DNA of 64,000 nt from Nitrospirales bacterium (GTDB lineage: Bacteria; Nitrospirota; Nitrospiria; Nitrospirales; UBA8639): contig JAAXIB010000014.1 of NCBI GenBank assembly GCA_012270585.1, positions 1 to 64,000 of the forward strand, given 5' to 3'. Below the pieces are notes generated by a model. It worked only from the letters and a program-made list of their open reading frames with translations, was not told where the DNA came from and ran no database searches. Position 1 is the first letter of the stretch. The number at the start of each line of letters is the position of its first letter. Shown here piece by piece: positions 1-8,115 of this stretch. A program made the translations under genes and the position numbers.

Positions 1-166
1 AGGAGCCTGGGGGTTTGCTTTTTCCTCCGTTGGTGAAGAGAACGACCCTGAATCCTCGCGTTCACAAGGATGACAAAAGGAGACTGCAAAAATTGTCAAC
101 GAATTATTGAACATTTACAATTCCTCAGAATGACAGCGACACACACGTCATGCCGGTGCTCTCCGG
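1..166. other. Intergenic segment with degenerate hairpins
   Basis: No gene is visible here. Two small inverted repeats are present: ATCCT/AGGAT at 52-71 and ATTC/GAAT at 120-131, each followed by TGACA or TGACAG. They resemble worn copies of the intergenic hairpins seen elsewhere in this window that end in GGAATGACA. The left part may belong to a feature beyond the window edge. Confidence 0.4.
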
Positions 167-637
167 TCACTCTGCGCCCCGCTGCCCCTGCCTGTCCCGG
201 GCCCTTCTGACGTGGTCGATGGCCGCCCGAACCCCGAGTTCATAACTCAGTGCCCCAAACCCGCTGATTTGGCCGGTGGCCACTCCAGCCAGGTAGGAAC
301 GTTGGCGAAATTCCTCACGTTGGTGAATATTCGACAAATGCACTTCAACCGTCGGCAAGGTGACGCTCAATATGGCATCCCGCAGGGCAACACTGGTATG
401 CGTATAGGCCGCAGGATTGATCACGATCGCATCAAATTGGCTTCGGGCCTCCTGAATCCACGAAACCAATTCTCCTTCGCTGTTCGAGTGTTTTGCCTCA
501 AGAGTTACCCCTTCGGCCTTCGCCAATTCCATGAGTCGGGCATTGATCGATTGAAGGGTCTGATCCCCGTACGTCTCCTGCTCTCGCACGCCGAGCATAT
601 TGAGATTGGGCCCGTGCAATACTAAGATCCTGATCAT
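167..637 (-). CDS. aroQ: Type II 3-dehydroquinate dehydratase
   Basis: Converts 3-dehydroquinate to 3-dehydroshikimate in the shikimate pathway; a cytoplasmic dodecamer in the family. The protein starts [16 protein letters not shown], the family's N-terminal signature. It carries the catalytic-loop region around ETYG, the NPAAYTHTS substrate-binding stretch and the VEVHLSN motif with the catalytic histidine, then a normal C-terminus. I chose the ATG at 637, giving 156 residues, because the family begins at this point. An upstream in-frame ATG at 667 would add ten residues with no family support, although a GGAG lies just before it. The gene stands alone; the next leftward gene (841-2355) is about 200 bases upstream. 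Function is secure; the start is less so. Confidence 0.95.
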   Translation of the reverse strand: MIRILVLHGPNLNMLGVREQETYGDQTLQSINARLMELAKAEGVTLEAKHSNSEGELVSWIQEARSQFDAIVINPAAYTHTSVALRDAILSVTLPTVEVHLSNIHQREEFRQRSYLAGVATGQISGFGALSYELGVRAAIDHVRRARDRQGQRGAE

Positions 638-840
638 GAAACCGTAGTGTTTGATGAAGGAATGCATGCTCCAGGTAAGGAAGGGACAAAAAGCTCAGTT
701 ACCGAGCATGCCCAAGTGCACGACACGTCGAAGAATTCTAACAAGGCAACGCACTCCGGTCAATGGCAGAGTTGCTCACGCGCAGGCCGATCCCCCTTTG
801 TTTCTCCCTGAGAGCGGCTATCAGGGAAGAAAAGGGGCCT

Positions 841-2355
841 CTACGCAGACGATTTCTCATCGCCGGCCGCCGACGGGGCCGCCGATTGCACTTTTTGAGA
901 CAGAACGCGCCGGAGTTCCACCATTCCCAACGTATCACGCGCACAATAAGCATGAAGCGCCGATGCCAAACGTTGACGCTCGACCCAATCGGTCACGGCA
1001 AACATCATTCGATGATACATGGCCGATGCGGTTGCGCCGTCCTTGATTTCCAGGTCTCCATAATCCAATGAGGGGACCAGGGCCGGCAGAACGGATTTGA
1101 TTGAAAACGACCCTTGAAAATCCGGATGGTAATAGTGGCTTTGAAGCACTTTCAAGAGATCCCAGAGGCGTTCCCCGAGTCGAAGCAAGTCTTGCCGCAG
1201 GTGTGGCACGGCTTCGGCCAATGCCTTCACGATGTAATGTTCATACTCGGAGTAGACGCAGATACTGCCTTCTTCTCCCACGGACTCCAGCAGGCTCAGG
1301 GCGATCTCTTCACGCGGATCTTTCTGCTCGGTACACAAATGGGCGGTGTGCCGCAAAGACCCGTCCTGCATCTCCGTATGGTTCGACCATTGAATTGGGA
1401 TGGGCTGATAGGGATTGGTGTGAGCGTACAGGGGAACGGCAGGCATCACCGTCTCGAAATCCAAATGATGGACCGGGGGCCGGATCGATTGAAGAACCTC
1501 CGCCAGCTTTGGCGAAATCCATTCCACGTTTTCCCGCATACGTTGTTGCAAGTGAGTCAGAGGAACCTGAGGAGGAATCTCGTCGATGGTTTCAATCCCC
1601 TGTTGACGAAAACGACGCACAAGGTCTTTACGACCGGGCAAATAATAGATCCACCGCGCCGGTTTGGAAGCCGTACAATGCGACCAGAACGGGCATTCAT
1701 AGGGAGCGTGACAATGGTGATCCGGCTCGACATCGGGAGCCCGGCTTTCGCCGAGCATCGAACGCATCTGCTCAAGACGCGCGGGAATACCCGGCAGCCT
1801 TTCACGAATCGTCCCGGTGAGGTCTTCGAGTACAAACAGTTGTTGCAGGTCCACGTCTCCTCCGGGATAGGAGTACTGTCGATTTACGTGCATCAAAAAC
1901 ACCCCGATCAGGTGAAGGCCATTTCCCCGGAGCACATGGGTTTGTACCGCCAGGTCGTCAAGATGGACGGATTTCACACGTGAGGCGGCTTTCACTTCAA
2001 CCAACCTCCAAGCACTATCGACCCGTTCGAGCACGTCCACCCGAACCAACGTTCCTTCAAATTGAAAGGCCCCTTCAAAGATAGCGGTCACGTTCGGATC
2101 AGCCATCAGGGCAGCCGTCTTTTCCAGGGCGGCAGTCGAATGACGGTGATTCTCGGCAACCAACGTGCCGCCCGGAAAATACCGGTGCGCAATTTGATTA
2201 ATTTCTTTCCCCATATCCAGCATCATTTGGCGCCGGTCATCAATGTCGGCGGCCAACTGAGGGGCATGGACCTCCAAATACAACCGTTTATGGCATTGAA
2301 GGCCAGAAAGAAATCTGGATTTGGAAAGACGCGTGGGGTAACGAGGGCTTGTCAT
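841..2355 (-). CDS. DUF2779-type nuclease: Cas4/RecB-like domain plus DEDD exonuclease-like domain
   Basis: A 504-residue protein with two nuclease-like halves. The first has Cys21, Asp107, Glu120 and Lys122 in an EVK motif, then Cys215, Cys221 and Cys227 in a C-x5-C-x5-C cluster. That is the arrangement of a PD-(D/E)XK nuclease with four cysteines able to hold an Fe-S cluster, as in Cas4 and AddB. The second begins with Asp299-x-Glu301 (HLDFET) and continues to a YCARD segment near the C-terminus, matching the ExoI and ExoIII motifs of a DEDDy 3'-5' exonuclease. The combination matches the DUF2779 family. The substrate is unknown; a role in DNA repair or defence is inference. It is flanked by unrelated genes, and no cas1 or cas2 is nearby. 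Start ATG at 2355; no strong ribosome-binding site. Confidence 0.8.
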   Translation of the reverse strand: MTSPRYPTRLSKSRFLSGLQCHKRLYLEVHAPQLAADIDDRRQMMLDMGKEINQIAHRYFPGGTLVAENHRHSTAALEKTAALMADPNVTAIFEGAFQFEGTLVRVDVLERVDSAWRLVEVKAASRVKSVHLDDLAVQTHVLRGNGLHLIGVFLMHVNRQYSYPGGDVDLQQLFVLEDLTGTIRERLPGIPARLEQMRSMLGESRAPDVEPDHHCHAPYECPFWSHCTASKPARWIYYLPGRKDLVRRFRQQGIETIDEIPPQVPLTHLQQRMRENVEWISPKLAEVLQSIRPPVHHLDFETVMPAVPLYAHTNPYQPIPIQWSNHTEMQDGSLRHTAHLCTEQKDPREEIALSLLESVGEEGSICVYSEYEHYIVKALAEAVPHLRQDLLRLGERLWDLLKVLQSHYYHPDFQGSFSIKSVLPALVPSLDYGDLEIKDGATASAMYHRMMFAVTDWVERQRLASALHAYCARDTLGMVELRRVLSQKVQSAAPSAAGDEKSSA

Positions 2356-2466
2356 GAATGAACGCTCTTCGAGAACGCTCCTGCATGCGCGGTGAACGCC
2401 AAGACGGCATCATTCTTTCCGGGTCTTGACAAAAAGCCTGCTTTGTTCAAACAATCTCTTTAATTC

Positions 2467-3018
2467 GTGAATCTTTCTTACGATTTCATGGCTGACGACC
2501 CTGTTTTTTCTCAACAACCCCTGGAGCCCGCCCTCGACGACGAGCAGGAACGGCAACGAGAAGCTCTGCGCGATTCCGCCGATTCCATAGCTCGTCTTCT
2601 CGATTCAGTCGTTCAAATCCCGGGGACTTCCATCCGCGTCGGATTGGACGCCCTGCTGGGTCTCATTCCAGGACTGGGCGACTGGATCGCCAATTTCATC
2701 GGTTCCACGATTTTGTTCCTCGCAGTGAGGCTCGAGGTGCCTAAAATCGTGATAGTCCGGATGGCTTTCAACATGGGCATTAACACCATTATCGGCACCA
2801 TCCCGGGCATCGGCGACCTGTTTTCAATCTGGTTTCGAAGCAACCTGAAAAATGCCCGGTTGTTACGCCGTTATACCAGCAAACGAACAAGCCGCGCGAC
2901 TCTCGGGGACTGGCTGTTCGTCATCGGATTGCTGATCGGTACGTTTGCCATCGCCATTGCGGCGTTCGCTCTTATCCTGTGGGGGTTCCTATCTCTATGG
3001 AACATGGAAGTTCAATAA
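2467..3018 (+). CDS. DUF4112 domain membrane protein
   Basis: 183 residues. The core carries the DUF4112 signature: RLLDSVVQIPGTSIRVGLDA followed by GLIPGLGDW, then a second GTIPGIGDL copy about 50 residues later. Two to three hydrophobic segments are visible: around residues 65-90, around 95-120 and the final 35. This points to an inner-membrane protein. The repeated G-x-I-P-G-x-G-D motif is characteristic of the family; no biochemical function is established. It begins at a GTG, and an ATG seven codons later (2488) is an alternative; neither has a clear ribosome-binding site. It converges with hemW, leaving 16 bases between the stops. Confidence 0.75.
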   Translation: MNLSYDFMADDPVFSQQPLEPALDDEQERQREALRDSADSIARLLDSVVQIPGTSIRVGLDALLGLIPGLGDWIANFIGSTILFLAVRLEVPKIVIVRMAFNMGINTIIGTIPGIGDLFSIWFRSNLKNARLLRRYTSKRTSRATLGDWLFVIGLLIGTFAIAIAAFALILWGFLSLWNMEVQ

Positions 3019-3034
3019 GCCGCTTGCATAACGT

Positions 3035-4210
3035 TCACAGTAATGCCACTGCCACGGTATCAGCATGACGAATGCCCAAACCGGTCAATCTCACTCGTCC
3101 TTGCCCCTCCACTCGCAACAACCCTTCCTTCTTCAATTGGTGAATCGTTCGGAGCAGGCCTGCTTTTTGACTATCCTCCTTGGATTTCAGCCTGACTCCT
3201 GATAACATTCGCAACCCCCATATGACGCGTTCACGATCTACCTGATCTTGGGATAAACGCGTTATCTCATCCAACGGCAACAGGCCTTTCTTCAAAGCAT
3301 CGGCATACCGTTCCAAATCTGCCACGTTTCCAAACCGGGCACGGCCAAGGCAGGATTGCGCACTCGGACCAAATCCGAGATAGGCCCGGACCTGCCAATA
3401 CCGCATATTATGACGACACTCGTAGCCAGGCAGGCAAAAGTTGGAAATTTCATATCGCTCAAATCCTGCGGAGGCCAAACATTCGACGGCTCTCTCTTCC
3501 AGGGCGACCTGAAATTCCTGGTCAGGCCCTGATCCCTTTCCGCACATCACCTCCCGATAAAACGGTGAACCCTCTTCCAGGGTGTAGGCGTAACAGGAGA
3601 GATGCGTGGGTGATACGGCAAGGGCCTCTTCCAAAGTCCGTTGCCACGATTCCATCGACTGTCCGGGGAATCCAAACAACAGATCAAGCGAAATATTTGT
3701 AAAGCCCCCGGCACGGGCCCAGGAGACGGCTTGCCTCACCCCGCCCCCGAAAGCTCGACCTCCCAATTCCCGGAGTTCGTTCTGATCAAACGATTGCCCC
3801 CCCACACTCAGTCGTGTAAACCCGGCTTGCCGAAGGGCTCCAAGACTCTCGGGGGAGACCGTTCCCGGATGAACTTCGATGGAAATCTCCGCATCGTCTC
3901 TTACCGCAAACCAGTGCCGGATGGCATTCAAAATCCGGATAAGTTGCTGCGAGGTCAGAGTCGACGGGGTTCCTCCGCCAAAATAGATCGTGTGAACCGG
4001 GATATGGCGAAGTCCCATGTCACACGCATACAGGCAGAGTTCATGATCCAACCCGGCCAGGAATGCTTGAACGCGATCCTCCCGGGGTCTCTCCATATAA
4101 AACGCGCAGAACCGGCAACGTACCCGACAAAACGGGACGTGCACATAGAGACCCAGATTCTCCTCGTGAATCCGCCCGAGGGTATTTTTAAAATCAGTAA
4201 CTGCCGTCAT
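3035..4210 (-). CDS. hemW: Radical SAM protein HemW (heme chaperone, coproporphyrinogen III oxidase-like)
   Basis: A 391-residue radical SAM enzyme. The cluster-binding motif is Cys28-x3-Cys32-x2-Cys35 within VPFCRVRCRFC, followed by IYFGGGTPS (the GGE-type SAM motif of the HemN/HemW group) at about residues 72-81 and IEVHPGT further on. HemW proteins are described as heme-binding chaperones that deliver heme to respiratory enzymes, not as true oxygen-independent coproporphyrinogen oxidases. The lack of the longer N-terminal arm and extra cysteine of HemN supports the HemW call. The C-terminal HemN domain with a winged-helix-like end is present. It is convergent with the DUF4112 gene and divergent from the methyltransferase at 4427. 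Confidence 0.88.
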   Translation of the reverse strand: MTAVTDFKNTLGRIHEENLGLYVHVPFCRVRCRFCAFYMERPREDRVQAFLAGLDHELCLYACDMGLRHIPVHTIYFGGGTPSTLTSQQLIRILNAIRHWFAVRDDAEISIEVHPGTVSPESLGALRQAGFTRLSVGGQSFDQNELRELGGRAFGGGVRQAVSWARAGGFTNISLDLLFGFPGQSMESWQRTLEEALAVSPTHLSCYAYTLEEGSPFYREVMCGKGSGPDQEFQVALEERAVECLASAGFERYEISNFCLPGYECRHNMRYWQVRAYLGFGPSAQSCLGRARFGNVADLERYADALKKGLLPLDEITRLSQDQVDRERVIWGLRMLSGVRLKSKEDSQKAGLLRTIHQLKKEGLLRVEGQGRVRLTGLGIRHADTVAVALL

Positions 4211-4426
4211 GGCCTGAGTCTTTCCTCACGGAAGTGTAACCCTGAATCATTGAACACTCAACGATAATCCTCGACGTTCATCCACGCCGGCCGGCCGAGC
4301 CATTGTTGATCCTTGCACCTCGTTCGCGATACAACGTCACGTCATGACAGAATCGAATGACCCACCGTACATTTCTGATTACCCTCATGCGTCAGAAAAC
4401 AACGTATCCCATTTGGAGGCATACAC

Positions 4427-5437
4427 ATGAACCCACCCCCGACTCCTGAAAACATCATGCACCTGGGCATGGCATTTTGGGGTTCCAAAACCTTATTAAG
4501 CGCAGTCGAACTCGAAGTATTCACGGTTTTGGCAAGAGAGCCGATGGATGCCTTGACCCTGCGAAAGCAACTGGGCCTGCACGAGCGAAGCGCCCTGGAC
4601 TTTTTCGACGCGTTGGTGGCCCTGGGCATGCTGGACCGGCGTGACGGACTCTATTCCAATACACCGGAGACGGACCTCTATCTTGATAAGGCAAAGCCGT
4701 CGTATATCGGGGGATTCCTGGCAATGGCCAACGACCGGCTCTATCGATTTTGGGGATCGCTGACCGAAGGACTGAAAACCGGCCAGCCTCAAAACGAAGT
4801 CAAAGACGGGGAAAACTTTTTTGAAATCCTCTCTCGCGATCCGGTCAAGCTGGCGAGCTTCATGCAGTCCATGACCGGTATCAGCATGGGCACCAGCAAA
4901 GCCATTGCCCAAAAATTTCCATGGAAAGAGTATCAAACCTTTATCGACATCGGCTCGGCTCAAGGGGGGCTGATCGTCGAAGTCGGCAAAGCGCATCCGC
5001 ATGTAACCGGCGGAGGCTTTGACCTTCCCATGACCGGCCCCATCTTTGAAGAATACGTGGCATCATTCGGATTGAGTGATCGATTCAAATTTATCCCCGG
5101 GGACTTCTTTGCCGATGAACTGCCTTGCGCCGACGTGCTCTCCATGGGTCACATCCTGCACGATTGGGATCTGGGCCAGAAAAAGACGTTGATCCAAAAA
5201 GCCTATAACGCCCTGCCCGATGATGGAGTCCTGCTGGTCTTCGAATCGCTCATTGACGATGAACGACGCAAGAATGCCTTCGGGTTGCTGATGAGCCTCA
5301 ACATGCTCATCGAACTCCCGGGAGGATTCGACTATACGGGGGCCGATTGTTGCGGATGGATGAAAGAAGCCGGCTTTCGGGAAACGCGGGTCGAACACTT
5401 GGCCGGCCCCGAGTCCATGGTCGTCGGAACGAAGTAA
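4427..5437 (+). CDS. SAM-dependent O-methyltransferase (family 2, winged-helix dimerisation domain)
   Basis: 336 residues. The N-terminal hundred or so form a winged-helix dimerisation domain ([20 protein letters not shown]), as in plant-type and antibiotic O-methyltransferases and BchU. The SAM-binding motif I, DIGSAQGG, lies near residue 174, and the motif around the catalytic base, GHILHDW, places His245 as the likely proton acceptor. The substrate cannot be read from sequence; a small hydroxylated aromatic is the usual target. The start is well supported: GGAGG lies seven bases before the ATG at 4427. It stands alone between hemW and tRNA-Leu, with 216 bases of non-coding DNA upstream. 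Confidence 0.85.
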   Translation: MNPPPTPENIMHLGMAFWGSKTLLSAVELEVFTVLAREPMDALTLRKQLGLHERSALDFFDALVALGMLDRRDGLYSNTPETDLYLDKAKPSYIGGFLAMANDRLYRFWGSLTEGLKTGQPQNEVKDGENFFEILSRDPVKLASFMQSMTGISMGTSKAIAQKFPWKEYQTFIDIGSAQGGLIVEVGKAHPHVTGGGFDLPMTGPIFEEYVASFGLSDRFKFIPGDFFADELPCADVLSMGHILHDWDLGQKKTLIQKAYNALPDDGVLLVFESLIDDERRKNAFGLLMSLNMLIELPGGFDYTGADCCGWMKEAGFRETRVEHLAGPESMVVGTK

Positions 5438-5453
5438 CACCCGGACAGGAAAG

Positions 5454-5542
5454 TGGTGCTGGAGGCCGGACTTGAACCGGCACGCTTCTTGCGAAGCACG
5501 GGATTTTAAGTCCCGGGTGTCTGCCTGTTTCACCACTCCAGC
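5454..5542 (-). tRNA. tRNA-Leu (anticodon TAA)
   Basis: On the minus strand the 5' half GCTGGAG pairs with CTCCAGC at the 3' end, followed by A and an encoded CCA (5454-5456). The T arm GCCGG-TTCAAGT-CCGGC is intact, and the anticodon stem GGGA/TCCC holds the loop CTTAAAA, giving anticodon TAA. A long variable arm (class II tRNA) is present, as expected for leucine. Confidence 0.97.
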
Positions 5543-5613
5543 ACGGGAGATTCACTCTATCATCACGCTACCGGAGTGGCAAGAATTCACCTGTACGGCA
5601 AGGCGTTCCCTCT

Positions 5614-6621
5614 TCACCGGCCCAACACGTTCTCCTGATACCACGCCCAAAACCGACGAACGCCTTCGTGGACCGCGAATTGTGGTTCATAACCCAATAA
5701 CTCCCGCGCCTTGGAAATATCGGCACAGGTCGAGACGATATCAGCCTCCGGCATGGGAGCGGACACGACGTTGGCCTTTTGTCCAACGCACTCTTCGATC
5801 GCTCGAACAAACTCCGCCAATGAAACGGACTCTCCTCGTCCGAGATTCATGACTTCGTACCCAAACGGCCGGTCGACGGCACTGACCACACCCTGGACAA
5901 TATCGCTCACGAACGTCCAGTCCCGGTACATGTTCCCCGAATTATAGAGCGGGACTTCATGACCGAAAAAGATATTGTCCAGCACCTTATAGGCCATCAT
6001 GTCCGGACGGCCCCTCGGTCCGTACACCGTGAAAAACCTGACTGCCGTAAACGGCAACCCATACACATGATGATACGAATAACCCAACAATTCCCCGGCC
6101 CTCTTGCTGGCTGCATAAGGGGCCAGGGGGCGATCACAAGAATCGTGTTCCTGAAAGGGAATTGTTTGAGTATTGCCATACACGGACGAGGTCGAAGCAA
6201 ACACAAAGGTGGGGAACGAGGAACGCCGGGCCCTGCCCCCAATTCTGTTCACGGCGGCATCCAGCAAATGCAGCGTGCCATTGATATTCACGTCGCAGTA
6301 GAGATGGGGATTTTCAATCGAGACGCGAACGCCGGCCATCGCCGCCAAGTGGACAATTCCATCAATTTCATGGGATGAGAAGATCTCTTCCACGGTTTGT
6401 CGGTTTCGAATATCTCCCTGGATAAACGTAAAGGCTTCGCTCGAGCCATTCTGAGCCAAGGTTTGGCGGACCTCGTCCAAATTGGCGCATTTTCTGGAGG
6501 GGTCGTAATAGTCGTTGAGGTTATCGAGTCCCACGACCCGGTCGCCTCGGGTCGCAAGTGCCTGGACGGTATGGCTCCCGATAAATCCCGCTGCTCCCGT
6601 GACTAATAGGGTTTTACTCAA
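5614..6621 (-). CDS. NAD-dependent nucleotide-sugar epimerase (UDP-glucuronate 4-epimerase-like)
   Basis: An extended short-chain dehydrogenase of about 335 residues. The Rossmann motif is TGAAGFIGS (GxxGxxG at residues 9-15 from the chosen start), the active site has Ser145 in ASTSSVYG and Y169-x3-K173 (APYAASK), and the VRFFTVYGPRGRPDM segment is typical of the UDP-glucuronate 4-epimerase/CapI group. It would make UDP-galacturonate or a related sugar for LPS or capsule. I chose the TTG at 6621 because AAGGGAGGG lies a few bases upstream and the resulting length matches the family; an upstream TTG at 6657 is possible. Divergent from the ClpS-like gene at 6657; no sugar operon is adjacent. 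Confidence 0.88.
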   Translation of the reverse strand: MSKTLLVTGAAGFIGSHTVQALATRGDRVVGLDNLNDYYDPSRKCANLDEVRQTLAQNGSSEAFTFIQGDIRNRQTVEEIFSSHEIDGIVHLAAMAGVRVSIENPHLYCDVNINGTLHLLDAAVNRIGGRARRSSFPTFVFASTSSVYGNTQTIPFQEHDSCDRPLAPYAASKRAGELLGYSYHHVYGLPFTAVRFFTVYGPRGRPDMMAYKVLDNIFFGHEVPLYNSGNMYRDWTFVSDIVQGVVSAVDRPFGYEVMNLGRGESVSLAEFVRAIEECVGQKANVVSAPMPEADIVSTCADISKARELLGYEPQFAVHEGVRRFWAWYQENVLGR

Positions 6622-6656
6622 GCGCCCTCCCTTTTCCGTCACGCAAACGCGGCGCA

Positions 6657-7010
6657 ATGTTCAAGACAACGTTCTTGTGTCGTCCGGACACCATGGATAC
6701 AATGCGTTTCCGTATGAGCACTCTTCCCACCACAGAAGTGACGGAAGTCACGGAACAGGAAACCGGCCTGGCCGCCGGTCGCGACTTTGAAGCCGAAGTG
6801 ATCGTTTATAATTGCGATTGTCACACGTATCAACAAGTCATTGACCTGTTTTGCCGGCATATTCCCGGCATGACTTCATCCAAAGCCTTTGAATTGGCCT
6901 GGCGCATCGATCATCATGGAAACGCCCAGGTCTATCAGGGAACACGAAAGTCGGCTGAAACGATCGGCAAGAAACTTGCGGCCGGTGGATTGCGAGTCGC
7001 AGTTCACTAA
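6657..7010 (+). CDS. Divergent ClpS-like adaptor protein
   Basis: 117 residues from the first ATG; the conserved core starts near residue 45. The core EAEVIVYNCDCHTYQQVIDL, the A-F-E-L-A helix and the GNAQVYQG strand follow the ClpS fold order. ClpS delivers N-degron substrates to ClpA or ClpC. In E. coli the pocket uses Asn34, Asp35 and His66. By my hand alignment the first is kept (Asn52), but the second is Cys53 and the third is Asp85, so substrate choice may differ. No clpA lies nearby. The start is uncertain: in-frame ATGs at 6693, 6702 and 6714 would give about 98-105 residues, closer to family length, and none has a clear ribosome-binding site. Confidence 0.7.
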   Translation: MFKTTFLCRPDTMDTMRFRMSTLPTTEVTEVTEQETGLAAGRDFEAEVIVYNCDCHTYQQVIDLFCRHIPGMTSSKAFELAWRIDHHGNAQVYQGTRKSAETIGKKLAAGGLRVAVH

Positions 7011-7111
7011 CCAATTTTTATTCGCGTTGTTTTCATTTGCGTCGATGTCGTTCGTTTTCCAGAATGAAAAGTGGATGGCTGCTTTTTGCAACGGCTGTCA
7101 AACGAACATGG

Positions 7112-7747
7112 TCAGCGCGGTCGTTTAGCTTTTGAGGCCGACGTGGTCTTTCTCGTAGCCTGAGTCCTGGCTTTCACCTTGGGTTGGGTTTTTCCCTTAA
7201 CCTTGGGGCGAGCTTTTGCCGTGACTTTCGCTTGGGAGCGCGGCTGCGCCCGAGGCCTGGTCGGTTTGCCCGTGCCCCCCTTTTTCGCCACGCCTTGAGG
7301 TGTAACTGTACGAGAACTCTTTTTCGGGGAAGCTTGAACCTTCCGAGTCGCCTTCGGCTTGCTAATGGGCCTGGGGCTCTTGGACTGTATTTTAGGAGAA
7401 ACGTTTGTTTTTGATCGAGTCGGCTTCGGCGATGCGGATTTGGCCTTCGAAGCTGCCGGGCGCCTGACTTTCGGTGTGGCTTTGGGTTTTTTCGCCATAA
7501 CCTTGTGTTTCTTGACAGGCTTCTGCTTGGAAGGAGCCATCGTTTCTTTGGGCTTCGGAGGACTGAGCACCGGAAGCGATTTGCGAATTTTCAGGGATTT
7601 GAGACTGTCGCCGCTATACACCCGCACCTGATACAATTCCATAAGCTGATTAACGGCCCTTTGGTCCCCTTTCCGAGCCAACGCCAGCAAATGCCGGCGC
7701 TGATTCATTTCCTCTTCTTCAGTATGCGATGTAACGCGTCTCTCCAT
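7112..7747 (-). CDS. Protein with short helical head and long Lys/Arg/Pro/Ala-rich tail
   Basis: 211 residues in two unlike parts. Residues 14-55 are an ordinary amphipathic segment (RRHLLALARKGDQRAVNQL, then MELYQVRVYSGDSLKSL). From about residue 65 to the end the sequence is low-complexity K/R/P/A/S/T with repeated PKPK, KPKAT, KARPKVK and KVKART motifs, strongly basic and surely disordered. Such tails occur in bacterial histone H1-like and nucleoid-associated proteins and in some RNA-binding proteins; binding nucleic acid is an inference. The low-complexity DNA makes this a likely site of length variation. An alternative ATG at 7708 is preceded by GAAGAGGAA. The gene precedes nothing obvious and is convergent with the ClpS-like gene. 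Confidence 0.6.
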   Translation of the reverse strand: MERRVTSHTEEEEMNQRRHLLALARKGDQRAVNQLMELYQVRVYSGDSLKSLKIRKSLPVLSPPKPKETMAPSKQKPVKKHKVMAKKPKATPKVRRPAASKAKSASPKPTRSKTNVSPKIQSKSPRPISKPKATRKVQASPKKSSRTVTPQGVAKKGGTGKPTRPRAQPRSQAKVTAKARPKVKGKTQPKVKARTQATRKTTSASKAKRPR

Positions 7748-7827
7748 ACCAGTCCTATGGTATGCTCACAGTCCAGCCTTTTGCATGGGAAATCGTGAAA
7801 GCACGCCTGCAAGTTGCGGCTGTGCGG

Positions 7828-8016
7828 TTATTTTTTATTGCTGAAGACCGCGGCATCACACGAAAAATACTTCAATTGTTTGAGGGGGATAATGATGACC
7901 TCCTTGGGGGTGTCAATTTCCAGGATTTCCATATCATCGCTGATCGTATGACGAAGAGCATCGCTGACCATGAGTTCCTGGTTATCGATAAACACCACTT
8001 TGACCCAATACTGCAC
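7828..8016 (-). CDS. Small conserved-looking protein, possible SH3/Sm-like small barrel
   Basis: 62 residues starting at a GTG with AAGGAGT six bases upstream, one of the better ribosome-binding sites in this region. The pattern is VKVVFIDNQELMVSDAL, then DDMEILEIDTP, then EVIIIPLKQLKYFS. These are alternating short strands with the rhythm of small beta-barrel domains (first strand, D-G-like turn, and a final I-P-x-x-x-I-K-x-F strand). I do not recognise the family and infer no function. It lies 99 bases downstream of proC on the same strand and may share its transcript. Confidence 0.6.
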   Translation of the reverse strand: MQYWVKVVFIDNQELMVSDALRHTISDDMEILEIDTPKEVIIIPLKQLKYFSCDAAVFSNKK

Positions 8017-8115
8017 AATGGACTCCTTTCTTCTCTTCGCGCCTGCTTGAATTCCACGATACCAAGATGGCGTTCCGTTACGTGCCTTGCCGTCAACCGC
8101 GCCCCGCAGTTCGCT

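Noticed and set aside
1114-1983. 289-residue plus-strand frame inside the DUF2779 gene
   Set aside because: Antisense shadow of the nuclease gene, which has the conserved motif order.
5307-5555. Minus-strand frame SGETGRHPGLKIPCFARSVPV
   Set aside because: Typical false peptide across tRNA-Leu; it overlaps 5454-5542 and has no independent support. Frames at 5063-5536 and 5472-5852 across the same tRNA are rejected for the same reason.
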